From positions 163,788 to 227,787 of the forward strand of contig JAQTZV010000005.1 of the NCBI GenBank assembly GCA_028687585.1: a stretch of 64,000 nt of DNA, given 5' to 3'. The notes under the pieces were generated by a model. That model did not search any database and had not been told where the DNA came from. It worked only from the letters and a program-made list of their open reading frames with translations. This document shows positions 36,715 to 45,292 of the stretch, piece after piece. The position numbers and the translations under genes are program-made. Position 1 is the first letter of the stretch; every line of letters begins with the position of its first letter. Source of the DNA: Desulfuromonadaceae bacterium. Its GTDB lineage: Bacteria > Desulfobacterota > Desulfuromonadia > Geobacterales > Pseudopelobacteraceae.

Positions 36715-37562
36715 TAGTTACCCCCGTAACTGTGCAGACCGGAGAGAAGCAGGTTTACTCCCAGGTAGCAGAAAATGGTTGCTGCAAATCCGGTTATTGA
36801 TAGCCATGCAGCCCTCCGACCCACCCATCCGCGAGTAAAACGCGCGTGTAGAAAGGCGGCGTACACGAACCAGACGATCAGGGACCAGGTCTCCTTCGGG
36901 TCCCAGCTCCAGTAAGTGCCCCAGGCATAGTTGGCCCATATGGCTCCAGTGACGATCCCTAAAGTCAGGAGCGGAAAACCGACCATAATCGCTCGGTAGT
37001 TTATCTCATCGAGAATGCTGCTCGGCGGAAACATGGAGAGAAAACCCTTCCGGGTTTTCTCTTCCTCTAGACCGGTGCGGGTTACAAGCAGGTACATGAT
37101 TGAAATCCCGCAGGCAACGGCAAAGGCGGCATAGCCCAGGAAACAGGTGATGACGTGATAGATGAGCCAGTTGCTTTGCAGTGCGGGAACCAGCGGTTGA
37201 ATACCACTGTCGAGTCCGAGTTGTCCCCAGGCCATTCCGAGTAATGCAAAGGGGATAACAAATGCTCCAATCACTCGGTAGCGAAACTTGAAATCAACGA
37301 AGGCGAATACGAGGACAATAGTCCAGGAGAAGAAAACCACCGATTCGTAGAGGTTCGAGAGAGGGGCATGTCCCATTCCAAGGTCATACGACTCTTTCCA
37401 GCGCAAGAGAATGGCCACTGTTTGAACCAGCAGACCTCCAAAGGCCGTATAGCTTCCGGCAGTTCCGATATGTTCATTCCGGGAGGCCAGATGCACAAAA
37501 AAACAGAGCATGGAAACCAAATAAGCAAAGGTGGTTATATTAAACAGTAGCGAACTGGTCAT
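36714..37562 (-). CDS. ccsB: System II cytochrome c maturation protein CcsB, copy 2
   Basis: 282 residues, with the same WGTYWSWDPKETWSL haem segment and conserved histidines as copy 1. The copies are very similar from end to end, with divergence mainly in a loop near residue 160-175 (LVTRTGLEEEKTRKGF here). ATG 37562 follows GGAGG. It partners the ResB gene immediately upstream. Confidence 0.94.
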   Translation of the reverse strand: MTSSLLFNITTFAYLVSMLCFFVHLASRNEHIGTAGSYTAFGGLLVQTVAILLRWKESYDLGMGHAPLSNLYESVVFFSWTIVLVFAFVDFKFRYRVIGAFVIPFALLGMAWGQLGLDSGIQPLVPALQSNWLIYHVITCFLGYAAFAVACGISIMYLLVTRTGLEEEKTRKGFLSMFPPSSILDEINYRAIMVGFPLLTLGIVTGAIWANYAWGTYWSWDPKETWSLIVWFVYAAFLHARFTRGWVGRRAAWLSITGFAATIFCYLGVNLLLSGLHSYGGN

Positions 37563-37565
37563 CGT

Positions 37566-38945
37566 TTATGCCTCCTCCGAAATTTGTTTACGAACCGCAT
37601 CGGCAAGCTCCTCGAATGTCTTGGTAAAAGCTGCCTGATTTTTGCTGGCATGTCCGGCAACTGTAATATCGACATCCGTAATCCTGATCCAGATACGACG
37701 GTGAGACATGAGAAATGCCCCGTATATACCAAGGATCAGCAGGATACATCCGATCCAGACAACCCACACACCAGGATCCTTTGTGACCTGCAGTCCTGTG
37801 TACTCCTTTTCTCCTGAAATCCCGTTGTAGCCGATAACTGGACCGCCACTCTGCAAGGCGTTCCGTACATTCTCATCCGGATGGTTGGCAAAGATTACGC
37901 TACTCCTTCCTTGACCTCCATTGGCAGGCTGTATCTCAACCTGTGCAGCTGCTCCCTGTTTGCCAGGGATATACTGCGAAACGTCAGGAGTGGACTCCGT
38001 AACCCGTATGAGGCTGCCGTCAGGCAGACGTCCGACCTCCTGATTGGGGACAAGGATAATCTGGGAACTCTTACCGTCATTACTGCTTACGGAGAATGAG
38101 TGATTCCCGTTTTTCCCGTAGCTTGACTGGTAGAACGTCAAGCCGGCATAGGTAAGGGGATCGTTTACTATTACCGGTACCCTCGTAAATCCACGAACAG
38201 CCGCCCCCCCTTTGTCGACAACCGTCAGAATGCTCTTGAACTCCTTCGGGGAACCATTCGGATAAAGATTGACGCTGAAATCCTCACAGCGCAATGAAAA
38301 CCCGAGATCTACGGTTTTTCCGCTTTTTGTCTGGACAGTAGAAACCATACCCCCTTCGGTTATCATCACGTACCCCTTATAACCAAACAGCGAACCGATT
38401 ATTGAACCGATGAAGATGATTACTATGCTCAGATGGGTTACATAGACAGAAAGACGTGAGATTACGGTTCTTTCGGAAAACAGATGAACAGCACTGTCGA
38501 TTTCCGTAACAATCGATGTTCCGAATTTTTTCTTGATCAGCTCTTGCAACTTTGCATTTTGTATCCGGGCACCGTTAAGCGGGATGAGCAATCGACAATT
38601 CAGTCCGGACAAAACCGACTCGTCAAGAACTGTCAACGGACTACTTATATAGCGCCATACATGAGGGATTCTTCTAGCAGAACAGACGAACAGGTTAATG
38701 GTGAACAGCACAAGAATGCCTATGAACCACCAGGCATGGTACATGTCGAACAGGTTGAGAGACTCGTAGATTTTTAGTTTTGTCTGGCTGATGCCATGGA
38801 GATATTCGTGCGGAATATCTCCCTGCGGAATCACTGTGCCGAAAATGGATGTAATCGACAAGATGATAAACAGAGATATGGTAAGCCGAAGCGAAGCGAA
38901 GAAATCAATCAGCGCCTTGCCCCAAGAATGATAGGGGTGTGACAT
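37566..38945 (-). CDS. resB: ResB-like cytochrome c maturation protein, copy 2
   Basis: About 459 residues from ATG 38945, chosen because AAGGAG sits six bases upstream; the ATG at 38951 is too close to that site. Same topology as copy 1, with TVIPQGDIPHEYL, DMYHAWWF and IVNDPLTYAGLTFYQSSYGK. It acts with CcsB. It is preceded by the Cys-rich gene at 38997. Confidence 0.92.
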   Translation of the reverse strand: MSHPYHSWGKALIDFFASLRLTISLFIILSITSIFGTVIPQGDIPHEYLHGISQTKLKIYESLNLFDMYHAWWFIGILVLFTINLFVCSARRIPHVWRYISSPLTVLDESVLSGLNCRLLIPLNGARIQNAKLQELIKKKFGTSIVTEIDSAVHLFSERTVISRLSVYVTHLSIVIIFIGSIIGSLFGYKGYVMITEGGMVSTVQTKSGKTVDLGFSLRCEDFSVNLYPNGSPKEFKSILTVVDKGGAAVRGFTRVPVIVNDPLTYAGLTFYQSSYGKNGNHSFSVSSNDGKSSQIILVPNQEVGRLPDGSLIRVTESTPDVSQYIPGKQGAAAQVEIQPANGGQGRSSVIFANHPDENVRNALQSGGPVIGYNGISGEKEYTGLQVTKDPGVWVVWIGCILLILGIYGAFLMSHRRIWIRITDVDITVAGHASKNQAAFTKTFEELADAVRKQISEEA

Positions 38946-38996
38946 GCTCATCTCCTTCCAGGTATAAGTTGTTTACTGTAATTATCTGGGAAGAGA

Positions 38997-39353
38997 TCAG
39001 CTTTCTGGTGGGACGAAGATGGCGAGATAGACCACTGGGATGTAGGCATTGGTATGCGGATGGAAAAGATGCTTTCCGGAGATGTTTACTCCCACAACTG
39101 AAAAAATTGGAGGATCTGCGGCATCCGGACAGCATTCTTCGCTATCGCAGCAGTCGTCGGGATTATTGACCGGATATTTATTCGACGGATCGCCGCTTCC
39201 ATCAGTACTAACGTCCGGCAGCATAAGCTGACAGGCGCACTTATCCTTTGATGCTCCTGATGTCATATCATGGGCAAAAGAGTTGATTGGCAGCAGAAGC
39301 ACCACTACAAGCAGGAGATAAGCCATCAGCTGTTTGCGAACAGACTTGGTCAT
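38997..39353 (-). CDS. Small exported Cys-rich protein ahead of resB/ccsB copy 2 (copy E)
   Basis: 118 residues. A signal peptide (about 8-28) is followed by DKCACQLM, DDCCDSEECCPDAADPP and the C-terminus YIPVVYLAIFVPPES. The cysteines come in adjacent pairs, unlike copies A, C, F and G. It is located just upstream of ResB copy 2, exactly as copy B sits before ResB copy 1. Confidence 0.65.
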   Translation of the reverse strand: MTKSVRKQLMAYLLLVVVLLLPINSFAHDMTSGASKDKCACQLMLPDVSTDGSGDPSNKYPVNNPDDCCDSEECCPDAADPPIFSVVGVNISGKHLFHPHTNAYIPVVYLAIFVPPES

Positions 39354-39375
39354 GAGTAATTGTACCTGTCAGCCT

Positions 39376-40017
39376 TTATTCCCCTGAAGGATTAACGTCT
39401 GCTGCGGCAGGAGTTTCCAATGTCTTGCGTCGTTGAATCCAAATATATACCACTAACAGCAAACAGCTTCCGACGGCTGCCCAGATTACAGCACGTTTTG
39501 AGTACGCCATGATCAGATCCTGATTTTGGCCGATAGCGTAACCGATCCAGGTGAGGATCGAGCACCAGATGAATGCCCCCAACAGAGTATAGGTCGAGAA
39601 GCGCAGATGGTTCATGCCTGAAAGTCCGGCCGGGATCGAGATAAGATGCCTCACTACCGGCAACAGCCTGCCAATGAAAGTGGATATTTCGCCGTGCCTG
39701 AGAAAGAAACGCTCAACCTTTTGAAATTTATCCGGAGAGATCAATACATACTTCCCATATTTGAGGATCAGGGGGCGCCCCAGGTAATGCGCGCCATAGT
39801 AGTTGGCATACGCACCGGCAAGGCTCCCGACGGTACCGGCCAGAATCGCAATCCAGGGGTTCATGAGTCCCTGATGGGCCAGATATCCAGCCGGGGGCAT
39901 TACCAGTTCGCTCGGGACGGGAATCAGAGAGCTTTCCATTGCCATGAGGAGAAATATGCCCGGATACCCCAAGGCGCCGATCCCGTCGACAAGCATCAGC
40001 ATTAGGTCATGAATCAT
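39376..40017 (-). CDS. DedA family membrane protein
   Basis: 213 residues from ATG 40017, with GGAG upstream. MAMESSLIPVPSELVMPPAGYLA, the VGSLAGAYANYYGAHYLGRP segment and FIGRLLPVVRHLISIPAGLSGM match DedA/Tvp38 proteins, which flip lipids or undecaprenyl carriers and affect envelope stress tolerance. It lies next to the RHH gene at 40071. Confidence 0.92.
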   Translation of the reverse strand: MIHDLMLMLVDGIGALGYPGIFLLMAMESSLIPVPSELVMPPAGYLAHQGLMNPWIAILAGTVGSLAGAYANYYGAHYLGRPLILKYGKYVLISPDKFQKVERFFLRHGEISTFIGRLLPVVRHLISIPAGLSGMNHLRFSTYTLLGAFIWCSILTWIGYAIGQNQDLIMAYSKRAVIWAAVGSCLLLVVYIWIQRRKTLETPAAADVNPSGE

Positions 40018-40070
40018 ACAGGGAACTCCATGTCTCAATCATTTGAATGTAACTGCAATCGGTTCTCTGG

Positions 40071-40292
40071 TCAGTTCTGGAAGCCCGGAGAACAGGTCCT
40101 CTGCAAAATTTCGAACGCATCTCGCATAACTTCCGATGCACTCTTGGATGTTGCCGCCCGTATCCGCTGCAAGAGCTTCAACTCGTCATCGCTTATCCGC
40201 AGGGAAACTACATTCTTCAGTGCGTGATGGTCGCGGCGGCGTTTTGTTGGATTTTTCATGTGTTGGCTGCTCAGTTTGTTATTTACTTTCAT
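40071..40292 (-). CDS. Ribbon-helix-helix (CopG-like) protein, first
   Basis: 73 residues with a basic N-terminus followed by VVSLRISDDELKLLQRIRAATSKSASEVMRDAFEIL, the strand-helix-helix pattern of RHH repressors. A paralogue is at 42128 with the same core. No toxin gene is adjacent, so a transcription regulator is more likely than an antitoxin. Confidence 0.6.
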   Translation of the reverse strand: MKVNNKLSSQHMKNPTKRRRDHHALKNVVSLRISDDELKLLQRIRAATSKSASEVMRDAFEILQRTCSPGFQN

Positions 40293-40330
40293 TTGGCTAC
40301 CTCGTTACTAAGTGATCTTGACCTACTCGA

Positions 40331-40633
40331 CTAATCAAACAGCTCTTCCAGCAATGACTTCTTCCTGTACGGTTTATGGCCATGCCCATGGCCATTGCCA
40401 TATCCGGAAGCGTGGCCACTGCCGTAATTGACCTGTTGAGGTTGATAACCCGGTTGCGGTATATGCTGAGGCTGTTGGGCAACTGCTACCTCTTGGGAAG
40501 CCGAGCGTTCGATTATCTTGTCAATTTCACCCCGGTCAAGCCAGACACCTCGACATTCCGGGCAGTAATCAATTTCCACCCCTTGACGATCAGACATGAC
40601 GAGATTGACGGTAGTGCAGACTGGGCATTTCAT
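40331..40633 (-). CDS. Zinc-ribbon (TFIIB-type) protein with His/Gly-rich tail
   Basis: 100 residues. C3/C6 and C24/C27 (CPVC, CPEC) form a zinc ribbon with the RGVWLDRGEID consensus of the zf-TFIIB family. The tail is Gln/Pro-rich, then GHASGYGNGHGHGHK, able to bind further metal, and ends KSLLEELFD. Function unknown; a metal store is possible. Confidence 0.82.
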   Translation of the reverse strand: MKCPVCTTVNLVMSDRQGVEIDYCPECRGVWLDRGEIDKIIERSASQEVAVAQQPQHIPQPGYQPQQVNYGSGHASGYGNGHGHGHKPYRKKSLLEELFD

Positions 40634-40669
40634 GATGAAACCTCCTTAGAGTGATGTTCGAGCATCCAT

Positions 40670-41119
40670 TCAGTACTTAGCCTTGATCGCGTTCAACTCT
40701 TCTTTGGTAATGTCGCTCCAACGTTTCACGTTCCAACTGCCAACCCAGGCCTTGAAAGTGGTGAGGTTTGCCTTTCGCTCCTCATCGGTTACGCCAAGGT
40801 GCTCGTACATGTTGCCCGGTTTCTTGTCGGCTTTGCTGGTACCGTCATCCAGACGACGGATAAGTGCGCCGGTGTAGGGCCAACCGACGTACGAAATCAG
40901 GTGGATGTAACTGTCCATTCGCATACCGATCCCTTTCTCAGTGAACCCCTTTTTGTCCTTCTGAAATTCTCCATGTTCCGGAGAATCCTTACCGTGGCAT
41001 CCCAGGCAGTTCTTGTCAAAAATCGGCTTGATATCTTTCTGCCAGGTTACCTCCGCTGCCTGAGCCTGTACAGCCCACACAAATGCCATTACTGCCAGTC
41101 CCGTAATCAGTATCTTCAT
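40670..41119 (-). CDS. Monohaem c-type cytochrome
   Basis: 149 residues with a signal peptide (about 1-21, ending AQA) and a single haem-binding motif C38-L-G-C41-H42 in NCLGCHG. Several Met residues are possible axial ligands. Periplasmic electron carrier or sensor; it would be a client of the ResB/CcsB systems in the window. The long C-terminal region is specific and unmatched. Confidence 0.85.
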   Translation of the reverse strand: MKILITGLAVMAFVWAVQAQAAEVTWQKDIKPIFDKNCLGCHGKDSPEHGEFQKDKKGFTEKGIGMRMDSYIHLISYVGWPYTGALIRRLDDGTSKADKKPGNMYEHLGVTDEERKANLTTFKAWVGSWNVKRWSDITKEELNAIKAKY

Positions 41120-41154
41120 AGTCCATCACTTTCTAATGTCCGGCCTGAGGCCGT

Positions 41155-42102
41155 TTATTTCTGGTTAATCGCCGACAACTGCCATGGGTTGTTGCCGACA
41201 GGCCGGGTGAAAGTCCAGCATTCCTCAAATTTAACCGGATCGGTCTTGCTGCCGGCCACTACCGTTCCAGTTGTATCATCGGTGGTGTAATCAAGCAGGT
41301 TTGCATAAATTGAAGCGGTGATATAATCATGACCCGACTCCTGCCATACTTCGCTTGTCTCAACTTTCCTGACGGCGATATTTTCCAGCCTGTTGATCTG
41401 CTTATCCTTCAGCATACGGTCAAGGTCGTCCTGAAAAATCCGTGTCATTTCGTTGGTCAGCAATCCGGATACCGGCGCTAAGTTCCGGTTCATCCACGCT
41501 CCCTGAATCTTGAAGAATATGTCCATCACCAGATCGTTGAAGCGGTTCTCGTCAAAAGATGAATCCAACTGCCGGACATGGGACAAACCGGTAGCCACTT
41601 CGTCAACTGCAGTTTCAGAGGTGTGATAAACTGATGCCGGTGTTGTCCCCTGCTGAGAATATCCTCCATGAACAAGAGAGAGTGATTGACTATCAGCCCG
41701 CTTTTTCTTGATAAAGCGATAGATCAGGTAGCCGATACCGGCCAAGAGGATGATTTCGAAAATACCGATACCGCCACCCATGCCGCCAGCGGCACCGGCA
41801 CCGGCTCCAGCAAAGCTGCTGAATAGCATGCTCCCCAGCATCCCGCCCATGATCCCACCGGCCATGCTTCTCATGAACCCGCCTCCGGCCTGTTGCTGAA
41901 AGGGACTTGGTGCAGGGGCAGCCTGTTGTTGCTGTCTTGGCTGTGAAGAAGGGCTGGCTGGTCGTGAATAACTGCGCGACCCACTACTTCCGGAAGAGCG
42001 ACTGCCGCCGGCTCTGGCGTGGGCAGTAAGCTCCATCACGGTGATGCTTAGAAACATAACCGCTGCCATTAAGACACATCCTTTTATAATTAGTCTTTTC
42101 AA
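41155..42102 (-). CDS. Tim44-like domain protein
   Basis: 315 residues from TTG 42102, with AAGGAG upstream. Signal or anchor, a low-complexity Ser/Gly/Gln region (32-75), a glycine-rich hydrophobic stretch, one helix at about 110-130, then the Tim44-like domain (FKIQGAWMNRNLAPVSGLLTNEM...). The role in bacteria is unclear; family members associate with membrane proteins. It is co-oriented with the Mn-riboswitch transcript. Confidence 0.82.
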   Translation of the reverse strand: MKRLIIKGCVLMAAVMFLSITVMELTAHARAGGSRSSGSSGSRSYSRPASPSSQPRQQQQAAPAPSPFQQQAGGGFMRSMAGGIMGGMLGSMLFSSFAGAGAGAAGGMGGGIGIFEIILLAGIGYLIYRFIKKKRADSQSLSLVHGGYSQQGTTPASVYHTSETAVDEVATGLSHVRQLDSSFDENRFNDLVMDIFFKIQGAWMNRNLAPVSGLLTNEMTRIFQDDLDRMLKDKQINRLENIAVRKVETSEVWQESGHDYITASIYANLLDYTTDDTTGTVVAGSKTDPVKFEECWTFTRPVGNNPWQLSAINQK

Positions 42103-42127
42103 TTGGTGATCTCCTTATCTCCAGGTA

Positions 42128-42346
42128 TCAATCCATGCACAGGCTGCGTCTTTTGGAACTCCAGAGAGTTAAGGCCTCGCGCATGATATCGGTGATGCTT
42201 TTAGATGTTTTCGACGTGAGCTTTTCCAGCGTCCTTTTCTCCTGGTCGCTTATTCTCAAAGAGATTACATTCTCGACCAGAGCCTTAGGTTTCCTGGGTT
42301 CTGACTTGCGGGGTTCATTTCGGTGCTGTTTTTTAGCATTGTTCAT
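42128..42346 (-). CDS. Ribbon-helix-helix (CopG-like) protein, second
   Basis: 72 residues from ATG 42346 with AGGAG upstream. A Lys/Arg/Pro-rich start, then VISLRISDQEKRTLEKLTSKTSKSITDIMREALTLW. Paralogous to the gene at 40071, and the two flank the zinc ribbon, cytochrome and Tim44 genes. Possibly local regulators. Confidence 0.55.
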   Translation of the reverse strand: MNNAKKQHRNEPRKSEPRKPKALVENVISLRISDQEKRTLEKLTSKTSKSITDIMREALTLWSSKRRSLCMD

Positions 42347-42401
42347 GGCTTTTAATCTCCTTTTCATGCGATATTTCCGGTTATTGGATTTGAGGATACT
42401 C

Positions 42402-42604
42402 TCAACGTCCAGTTGCACCTGCTTCGAGTCGTCTGATCCGCTCCTCCATTGGCGGGTGAGTAGAGAAAAGCTTCAACAGGCTGCCACCGGTGGCAGCCAT
42501 GACAAAGGCGAAGACCATACCGGACGTTCCGCGATGGCGCTGCCCATAGTGACCATGAGGATGGTGAGGAGGGAAAGTGGGTGGGTGGTTTTGAGTCTGT
42601 TCAC
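42402..42604 (-). pseudogene. htpX: Internally deleted, frameshifted htpX remnant
   Basis: GTG 42604 begins [18 protein letters not shown], matching the HtpX N-terminus (NRLKTT). After a frameshift, [14 protein letters not shown] then joins [19 protein letters not shown], which is the HtpX C-terminal signature (STHPPTEERI). The membrane zinc protease core with HEXXH is missing. The gene lies directly behind the Mn riboswitch; HtpX turns over damaged membrane proteins. Confidence 0.7.
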
Positions 42605-42609
42605 AAAAA

Positions 42610-42661
42610 TACCCCCGACGATTTAATCAGTTTCCAATCAGAAACTGTTTCGCCGGGGGTA
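42610..42661 (-). promoter_or_regulatory. Hairpin sequestering the htpX ribosome site
   Basis: The arms TACCCCCGACGA (42610-42621) and TCGCCGGGGGTA (42650-42661) pair with one mismatch, with an inner stem CAGTTTC/GAAACTG. On the transcript the GGGGGT just upstream of GTG 42604 is inside the stem, followed by a run of U, so it can either terminate or block translation. It is the second hairpin after the riboswitch. Confidence 0.5.
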
Positions 42662-42662
42662 A

Positions 42663-42708
42663 TAAAAAAGACCTTTATCCCCGGCATGGTTGCCTGGATA
42701 AAGGTCTT
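42663..42708 (-). terminator. Riboswitch expression-platform terminator
   Basis: The arms AAGACCTTTATCC (42668-42680) and GGATAAAGGTCTT (42696-42708) are perfectly complementary, and on the transcript the hairpin is followed by a U-rich run. The upstream arm is also the 3' strand of the aptamer P1 helix, so the two are mutually exclusive, the usual design of an on-switch. Confidence 0.82.
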
Positions 42709-42803
42709 GTTGACAGATAATCTGTCCCGGTCCCGGGTCTTTCGACCGTGTTGACGGAATCCGGGTCGGCCTTTTCTCTGACCGATAACTACTCCCCTTT
42801 AAT
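42696..42803 (-). ncRNA. yybP-ykoY manganese riboswitch aptamer
   Basis: On the minus strand it opens AAAGGGGAGTAG (42800 downward) and closes CAACAAGACCTTTATCC, the conserved J/P1 ends of the yybP-ykoY class, with internal stems at GGTC...GACC, CCGGGT...ACCCGG-type pairing and GACAGATTATCTGTC. The class binds Mn2+ and usually switches on Mn2+ exporters or TerC/P-type ATPase genes. Here the first gene behind it is the broken htpX. Recognised by motif; covariance not tested. Confidence 0.82.
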
Positions 42804-43020
42804 GAGTTTGTATATTAACCCACGAATTTAAGAAAATCAAGCTACAATTTTCAAGTTACATTTTTCAAAACCGACTCATATTTTTTGCCAAATAATTATT
42901 GGTAAACGGTTTCTGGATATACTGCGGAGAGAGACGCCAGTAAAGAGCCTTGTGTCAGATCTGATTTTATCTGCATCATGTTGTCATTTATAGCCTGCAA
43001 AGCAATTGTTCATGTACTGT

Positions 43021-43950
43021 TTAAAGAGCATAACGATTCACTTCAACTGAGATGTGAATCAGTTCTTCGTGTATACTCAATTGACGCTTGAAGTATTCCG
43101 GATCAACGTCATTCTTGGTCACGAGTGAAAGAATGCAGGCGTATTTGCCTTTGCCGACTCGCCACACATGCAGATCGCTGATATGGGCACTTATCGGACT
43201 GGCTGTAATCACATCTCTTATTTCCGCCACGACAGGAGCATTCATCTCGGCATCAAGCAACACTCGCCCAGTATCACGCAACAGGCCATAAGCCCACAAC
43301 GCAACCAATCCAGCCCCGACAATTCCCATAACCGGGTCCAGCCAGTTTGCTCCCCAGAGTTTACCGCCTGTCAGCGCCAGAATGGCGAGCACCGAAGTGG
43401 CTGCATCGGCGACAACGTGAAGATACGCGGAACGCTGGTTCAGGTCATGATGATTGTGGTCATGCGTTTTGTGATCGTGATGATCGTGACCATGATCGTC
43501 TTTAAGTAGCCAGGCACAGGCAAGATTGACCAACAAACCGATAGCGGCTATGGCAATTGCCTGATTATAGTGAATTGTTGTTGGAGAAATCAGGCGCTCG
43601 ACAGACTGGTAGAGCATCAGTCCGGCAACCAATACCAGCATTAGTGCACTTGTGTAGCCGCCAAGCACCTCAATCTTCCAGGTACCAAAAGCGAAACGGG
43701 TGTCGTGGGCAAATCGCCGTGCGGCTCCGTACGCTAACACCGACAGGCCGAGCGCCAAGGCATGCGAACTCATGTGCCAGCCGTCCGCCAGAAGTGACAT
43801 TGAATTAAACATCCAGCCGCCGATAATTTCGGCAACCATCATTATGGCTGTTAGCACAACAGCCCATAGCGTGTTTCTTTCGGCTAGGGGGTTGCCCTCG
43901 TCAAAAACGTGCGAGTGACGCCAATCATCAACATAAGAAGGAATTTGCAT
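43021..43950 (-). CDS. dmeF: CDF-family Co2+/Ni2+ exporter DmeF
   Basis: 309 residues with a first-segment signature RHSHVF, then LLADGWHMSSHALALG (metal-binding His/Asp), a long His-rich loop (HGHDHHDHKTHDHNHHD, about 155-172) between helices 4 and 5, and VVADAATSVLAILAL (metal-binding HVVAD pattern). It matches the DmeF branch: proton-coupled export of Co2+ and Ni2+. It is the last gene before the beta-helix protein. The 416 bases between 42605 and 43020 hold the riboswitch and promoter. Confidence 0.9.
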   Translation of the reverse strand: MQIPSYVDDWRHSHVFDEGNPLAERNTLWAVVLTAIMMVAEIIGGWMFNSMSLLADGWHMSSHALALGLSVLAYGAARRFAHDTRFAFGTWKIEVLGGYTSALMLVLVAGLMLYQSVERLISPTTIHYNQAIAIAAIGLLVNLACAWLLKDDHGHDHHDHKTHDHNHHDLNQRSAYLHVVADAATSVLAILALTGGKLWGANWLDPVMGIVGAGLVALWAYGLLRDTGRVLLDAEMNAPVVAEIRDVITASPISAHISDLHVWRVGKGKYACILSLVTKNDVDPEYFKRQLSIHEELIHISVEVNRYAL

Positions 43951-44039
43951 CCTGAATGTCCTTTAAAACAAAAGTTTTTCACATTCGATTAGAATGTACG
44001 ATCATGAGACAGAAATCAACGAAACATAGCGTAGAATGC

Positions 44040-44825
44040 CTATTGCCATGGAATCCGCTCGTTACTGAATGGTTCAAACAGGACAAGCCCGATGTCAGGT
44101 TCATTTCTGGCATCGCAGATAGTCGCCGACGGGTTCTCGGTACCCCACCAGTTGCCAGAAGCCTTAACATCCTCGTTATTGAAATCGCCGATCCTGATAT
44201 TGTAATTGCTGTTGTTAAAGAGATTGCTCCTTGTAATGTCCAGACCGCTCCCTTTTTCTCGCACAAAGATGCCGATTTCATTGTCCGTGAAATCCGATTC
44301 CGCTATCTGCGCTATCCCCTGATAAGACCTGAGACCGATTTTGTTGCCGGTGAATCGGCATTTGCTGATGGTGAGGGGGCCACTGCGAAATCTGAGCCCG
44401 ACCTCGCTGTTTCTGATTGTGCAGGCGGTGAGGCTTAAATTGGTGTCATGGCTGTGCACACCCCAGGTGGCATTCTCGATGGTACAATGCTCCATAACGC
44501 TGTCGCCGGCACTATCAAGCATAATCTCATGCCAACTGGCGGTCGTGCCCTTTTTTGCCGAGGTAAAAACTATCTCTTCACTCTTCAGACCAACTGCCTT
44601 GAGCGTTCCTTTCACCACCAGACTGGTTCCCTTGGAAAACAGAATCCTGCTGCCCGGTCGGATCTCAAGTATCTTTCCCTTATGAACGGTATACGACTTT
44701 TTGATCTGGACAGTCCCTTGCCAGACGATTGTTCTGCTCTTCGTAGACTCGCTATCGGCAGCAAGAGCTACATCAGCAAGTATCAATACCAGAATCAATA
44801 AAATACCATGGGCGAAAATTTTCAT
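44040..44825 (-). CDS. Exported right-handed beta-helix protein
   Basis: 261 residues from ATG 44825, with GGGGAG upstream. A signal peptide (ending ALA, about 1-22) is followed by repeats such as DSVMEHCTIENATWGVHSH, LTACTIRNSEVGLRF, ISKCRFTGNKIGLRS and AESDFTDNEIGIFV, about 21-23 residues each, the coil of NosD/pectate-lyase-like beta-helices. NosD itself helps load copper onto nitrous oxide reductase; a similar role is only suggested. Confidence 0.85.
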   Translation of the reverse strand: MKIFAHGILLILVLILADVALAADSESTKSRTIVWQGTVQIKKSYTVHKGKILEIRPGSRILFSKGTSLVVKGTLKAVGLKSEEIVFTSAKKGTTASWHEIMLDSAGDSVMEHCTIENATWGVHSHDTNLSLTACTIRNSEVGLRFRSGPLTISKCRFTGNKIGLRSYQGIAQIAESDFTDNEIGIFVREKGSGLDITRSNLFNNSNYNIRIGDFNNEDVKASGNWWGTENPSATICDARNEPDIGLVLFEPFSNERIPWQ

Positions 44826-44901
44826 AGATACTCCCCCCAAGCGAGGTCAGACTCAACTCCGCCTGAGATGTTTCCGTAGAACTCATTGTGTTTGATACCG
44901 A

Positions 44902-44930
44902 GAGAAGGGGGACACATAGTCCCCCTTCTC
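44902..44930. terminator. Perfect 12-bp hairpin between ZraP-like gene and beta-helix gene
   Basis: The arms GAGAAGGGGGAC (44902-44913) and GTCCCCCTTCTC (44919-44930) are fully complementary around a five-base loop. There is no U run on either side, so it may work as a pause, a processing or mRNA-stability hairpin, or a rho-assisted terminator. Confidence 0.5.
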
Positions 44931-44943
44931 CAATTACAAATGA

Positions 44944-45252
44944 CTACAGACAGTTACAGGGTTCAAGATTCATACTCGCAGCAACGGATTTTATCTTAGA
45001 CTTGATGCCTTTTATATCCTCTTCCAGTCCTGAAACCCTCTGTGTATCAAGCCCCTCATCGGAATAGAGCCACCGGAGTTCCAGATCCTTAACCTTAAGC
45101 TGCTCCCTGAGATCCGCTGTATTTTGATGGAACTTATTCAGCGTTTCCGTATGTATGGCCTTAACGCTTGATTGATCTACCTGTGCATAGACGGCACTGT
45201 TTGAGGTCAACATCAGCGCAGCTACAAATAATGTTAGAATGATTTTTCTCAT
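44944..45252 (-). CDS. ZraP-like periplasmic protein (full-length)
   Basis: 102 residues, ATG 45252 with AAGGAG upstream. Signal peptide (ending VYA, about 1-23), then KFHQNTADLREQLKVKDLELRWLY and a second helix with KIKSVAASMNLEPCNCL, adding a CxC near the end. Paralogue of the gene at 1-286. It follows the Cys-rich gene at 45293 in the same way. Confidence 0.62.
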   Translation of the reverse strand: MRKIILTLFVAALMLTSNSAVYAQVDQSSVKAIHTETLNKFHQNTADLREQLKVKDLELRWLYSDEGLDTQRVSGLEEDIKGIKSKIKSVAASMNLEPCNCL

Positions 45253-45292
45253 GATTTTATCTCCTTGAAATTCTCAATAGTATTGTTAATCG

